This document shows positions 63,577 to 64,000 of a DNA stretch of 64,000 nucleotides, in pieces. How positions within the stretch are numbered: position 1 is the stretch's first letter; each line of letters begins with the position of its first letter. The position numbers were made by a program, and so were the translations under genes. The notes under the pieces were generated by a model, which was given only the letters and a program-made list of their open reading frames with translations, did not search any database and was not told the DNA's origin. Location: NCBI GenBank assembly GCA_020636005.1, contig JACJYR010000003.1, positions 496,001 to 560,000 of the forward strand, read 5' to 3'. Origin of the DNA: Lewinellaceae bacterium. Lineage in GTDB: Bacteria; Bacteroidota; Bacteroidia; Chitinophagales; Saprospiraceae.

Positions 63577-64000
63577 TTACTTACCAAACATTTGGATCCA
63601 GTTATTTGGCATCGTGCCTATTTGCCCAACATAACAGACCGCAACATATTTCCAATCAGGGTTCAGCAGCACCCGGCGATGGCCACGGGTTGGAATGCCT
63701 TCGTCCAGCAAGAGCATGATGACCGCATCACGTACCTCGTCCAGGCCACCCACCAGATTTTCGTTGCCATCGGCAAGGGTGGGGCATTCCCGCCTCGCCC
63801 GCTCCCACGGCCAGGAACCATCGGCTCCGACATGGGTGCTGATGCCTTTTGAACGTTCGTCTTCCCCGTGCTTTTTGGCGGCGTTGTAGAGGCATTGCAA
63901 AGGAGTGAGCAAACTGAGTGGCGGGCTGTTTTTCAATTCATTGATCAGTTCATCGGCGGTTTCCACTGAGCCAAAAGCACTGCCGACCTTGATCTCTGCT
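63577..64000 (-). CDS. CAP-domain (SCP/PR-1-like) protein, 5' partial
   Basis: The frame is open to the window edge, so the start lies outside. The ~140 visible residues carry CAP features: HGEDERSKGISTHVG with a His, an ENLVGG-like motif (GNENLVGG), and GHRRVLLNPDWKYVAV. The ligands His..Glu..His of the CAP cleft are present. CAP proteins are usually secreted and bind lipids or act in the envelope. The signal sequence would be beyond 64,000. It is convergent with the GNAT gene. Confidence 0.8.
   Translation of the reverse strand, partial: AEIKVGSAFGSVETADELINELKNSPPLSLLTPLQCLYNAAKKHGEDERSKGISTHVGADGSWPWERARRECPTLADGNENLVGGLDEVRDAVIMLLLDEGIPTRGHRRVLLNPDWKYVAVCYVGQIGTMPNNWIQMFGK

Overview
The window reads as chromosomal DNA of a Bacteroidota bacterium, most likely from the Saprospiria (Haliscomenobacter/Lewinella-like). 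The grounds are type IX secretion signatures (a PorP/SprF protein at 51.9-52.9 kb and C-terminal sorting domains on two large secreted proteins), SprB and HYR repeats, YD/RHS proteins, promoter -7 elements of the TAnnTTTG type, few Shine-Dalgarno sites, and families typical of that phylum (DUF4230, bactofilin next to AtpZ, POT transporter). No rRNA, tRNA, CRISPR array, integrase or transposase was recognised.

Layout. 0-15.1 kb is a block of secreted or surface proteins on the + strand: the tail of a beta-helix protein, a lone LytTR regulator, a 1397-aa glycine-rich repeat protein, a 1322-aa RHS/YD protein, a 600-aa protein with a dockerin-like pair, and a 1310-aa mosaic of SprB repeats, C-type lectin, discoidin and T9SS sorting domains. 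15.1-22.95 kb is a damaged zone: a partial copy of the 5' end of purL, two CarboxypepD-regulatory-like proteins broken by frameshifts, and full-length purL broken by about ten single-base indels plus a repeat insertion of about 320 bp. Because recognisable protein runs on in another frame after each break, either recent gene decay or local consensus errors could explain it; the repeat insertion and the duplicated fragment cannot be explained by base-calling errors.

23.1-33.8 kb is a sugar-catabolism region: a GH63-type glucosidase, then a tight run of GH3 glycosidase, xylulokinase and xylose isomerase. Set between xylulokinase and xylose isomerase, with gaps of 10-32 bp, is a two-gene AAA ATPase/HNH nuclease pair that looks like a Septu (PtuA/PtuB) anti-phage system. 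This is the strongest candidate for an unusual system in the window.

34-43.4 kb holds small housekeeping and envelope genes: lipoprotein MsrB, a truncated aquaporin, SDR, DinB, DUF1622, a membrane redox module with a ferric-reductase/Rieske fusion, DUF4230 and a peptide transporter. Gaps here carry short-word tandem or inverted repeats, and similar word repeats also sit in frame inside the glucosidase and xylulokinase genes. 43.5-47.8 kb has a secreted PQQ-type sugar dehydrogenase facing a gluconokinase, which fits a glucose/gluconate route. 47.9-55.7 kb has an EAD11-trypsin fusion, DUF423, a biotin carrier, AtpZ, bactofilin, PorP/SprF, an FMN alpha-hydroxyacid oxidase and a trypsin-like protease fused to a zinc ribbon. 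56.1-60.6 kb is a trio of periplasmic parvulin-type folding factors, followed by a membrane-anchored subtilase, a GNAT acetyltransferase and a CAP-domain protein cut by the window end.
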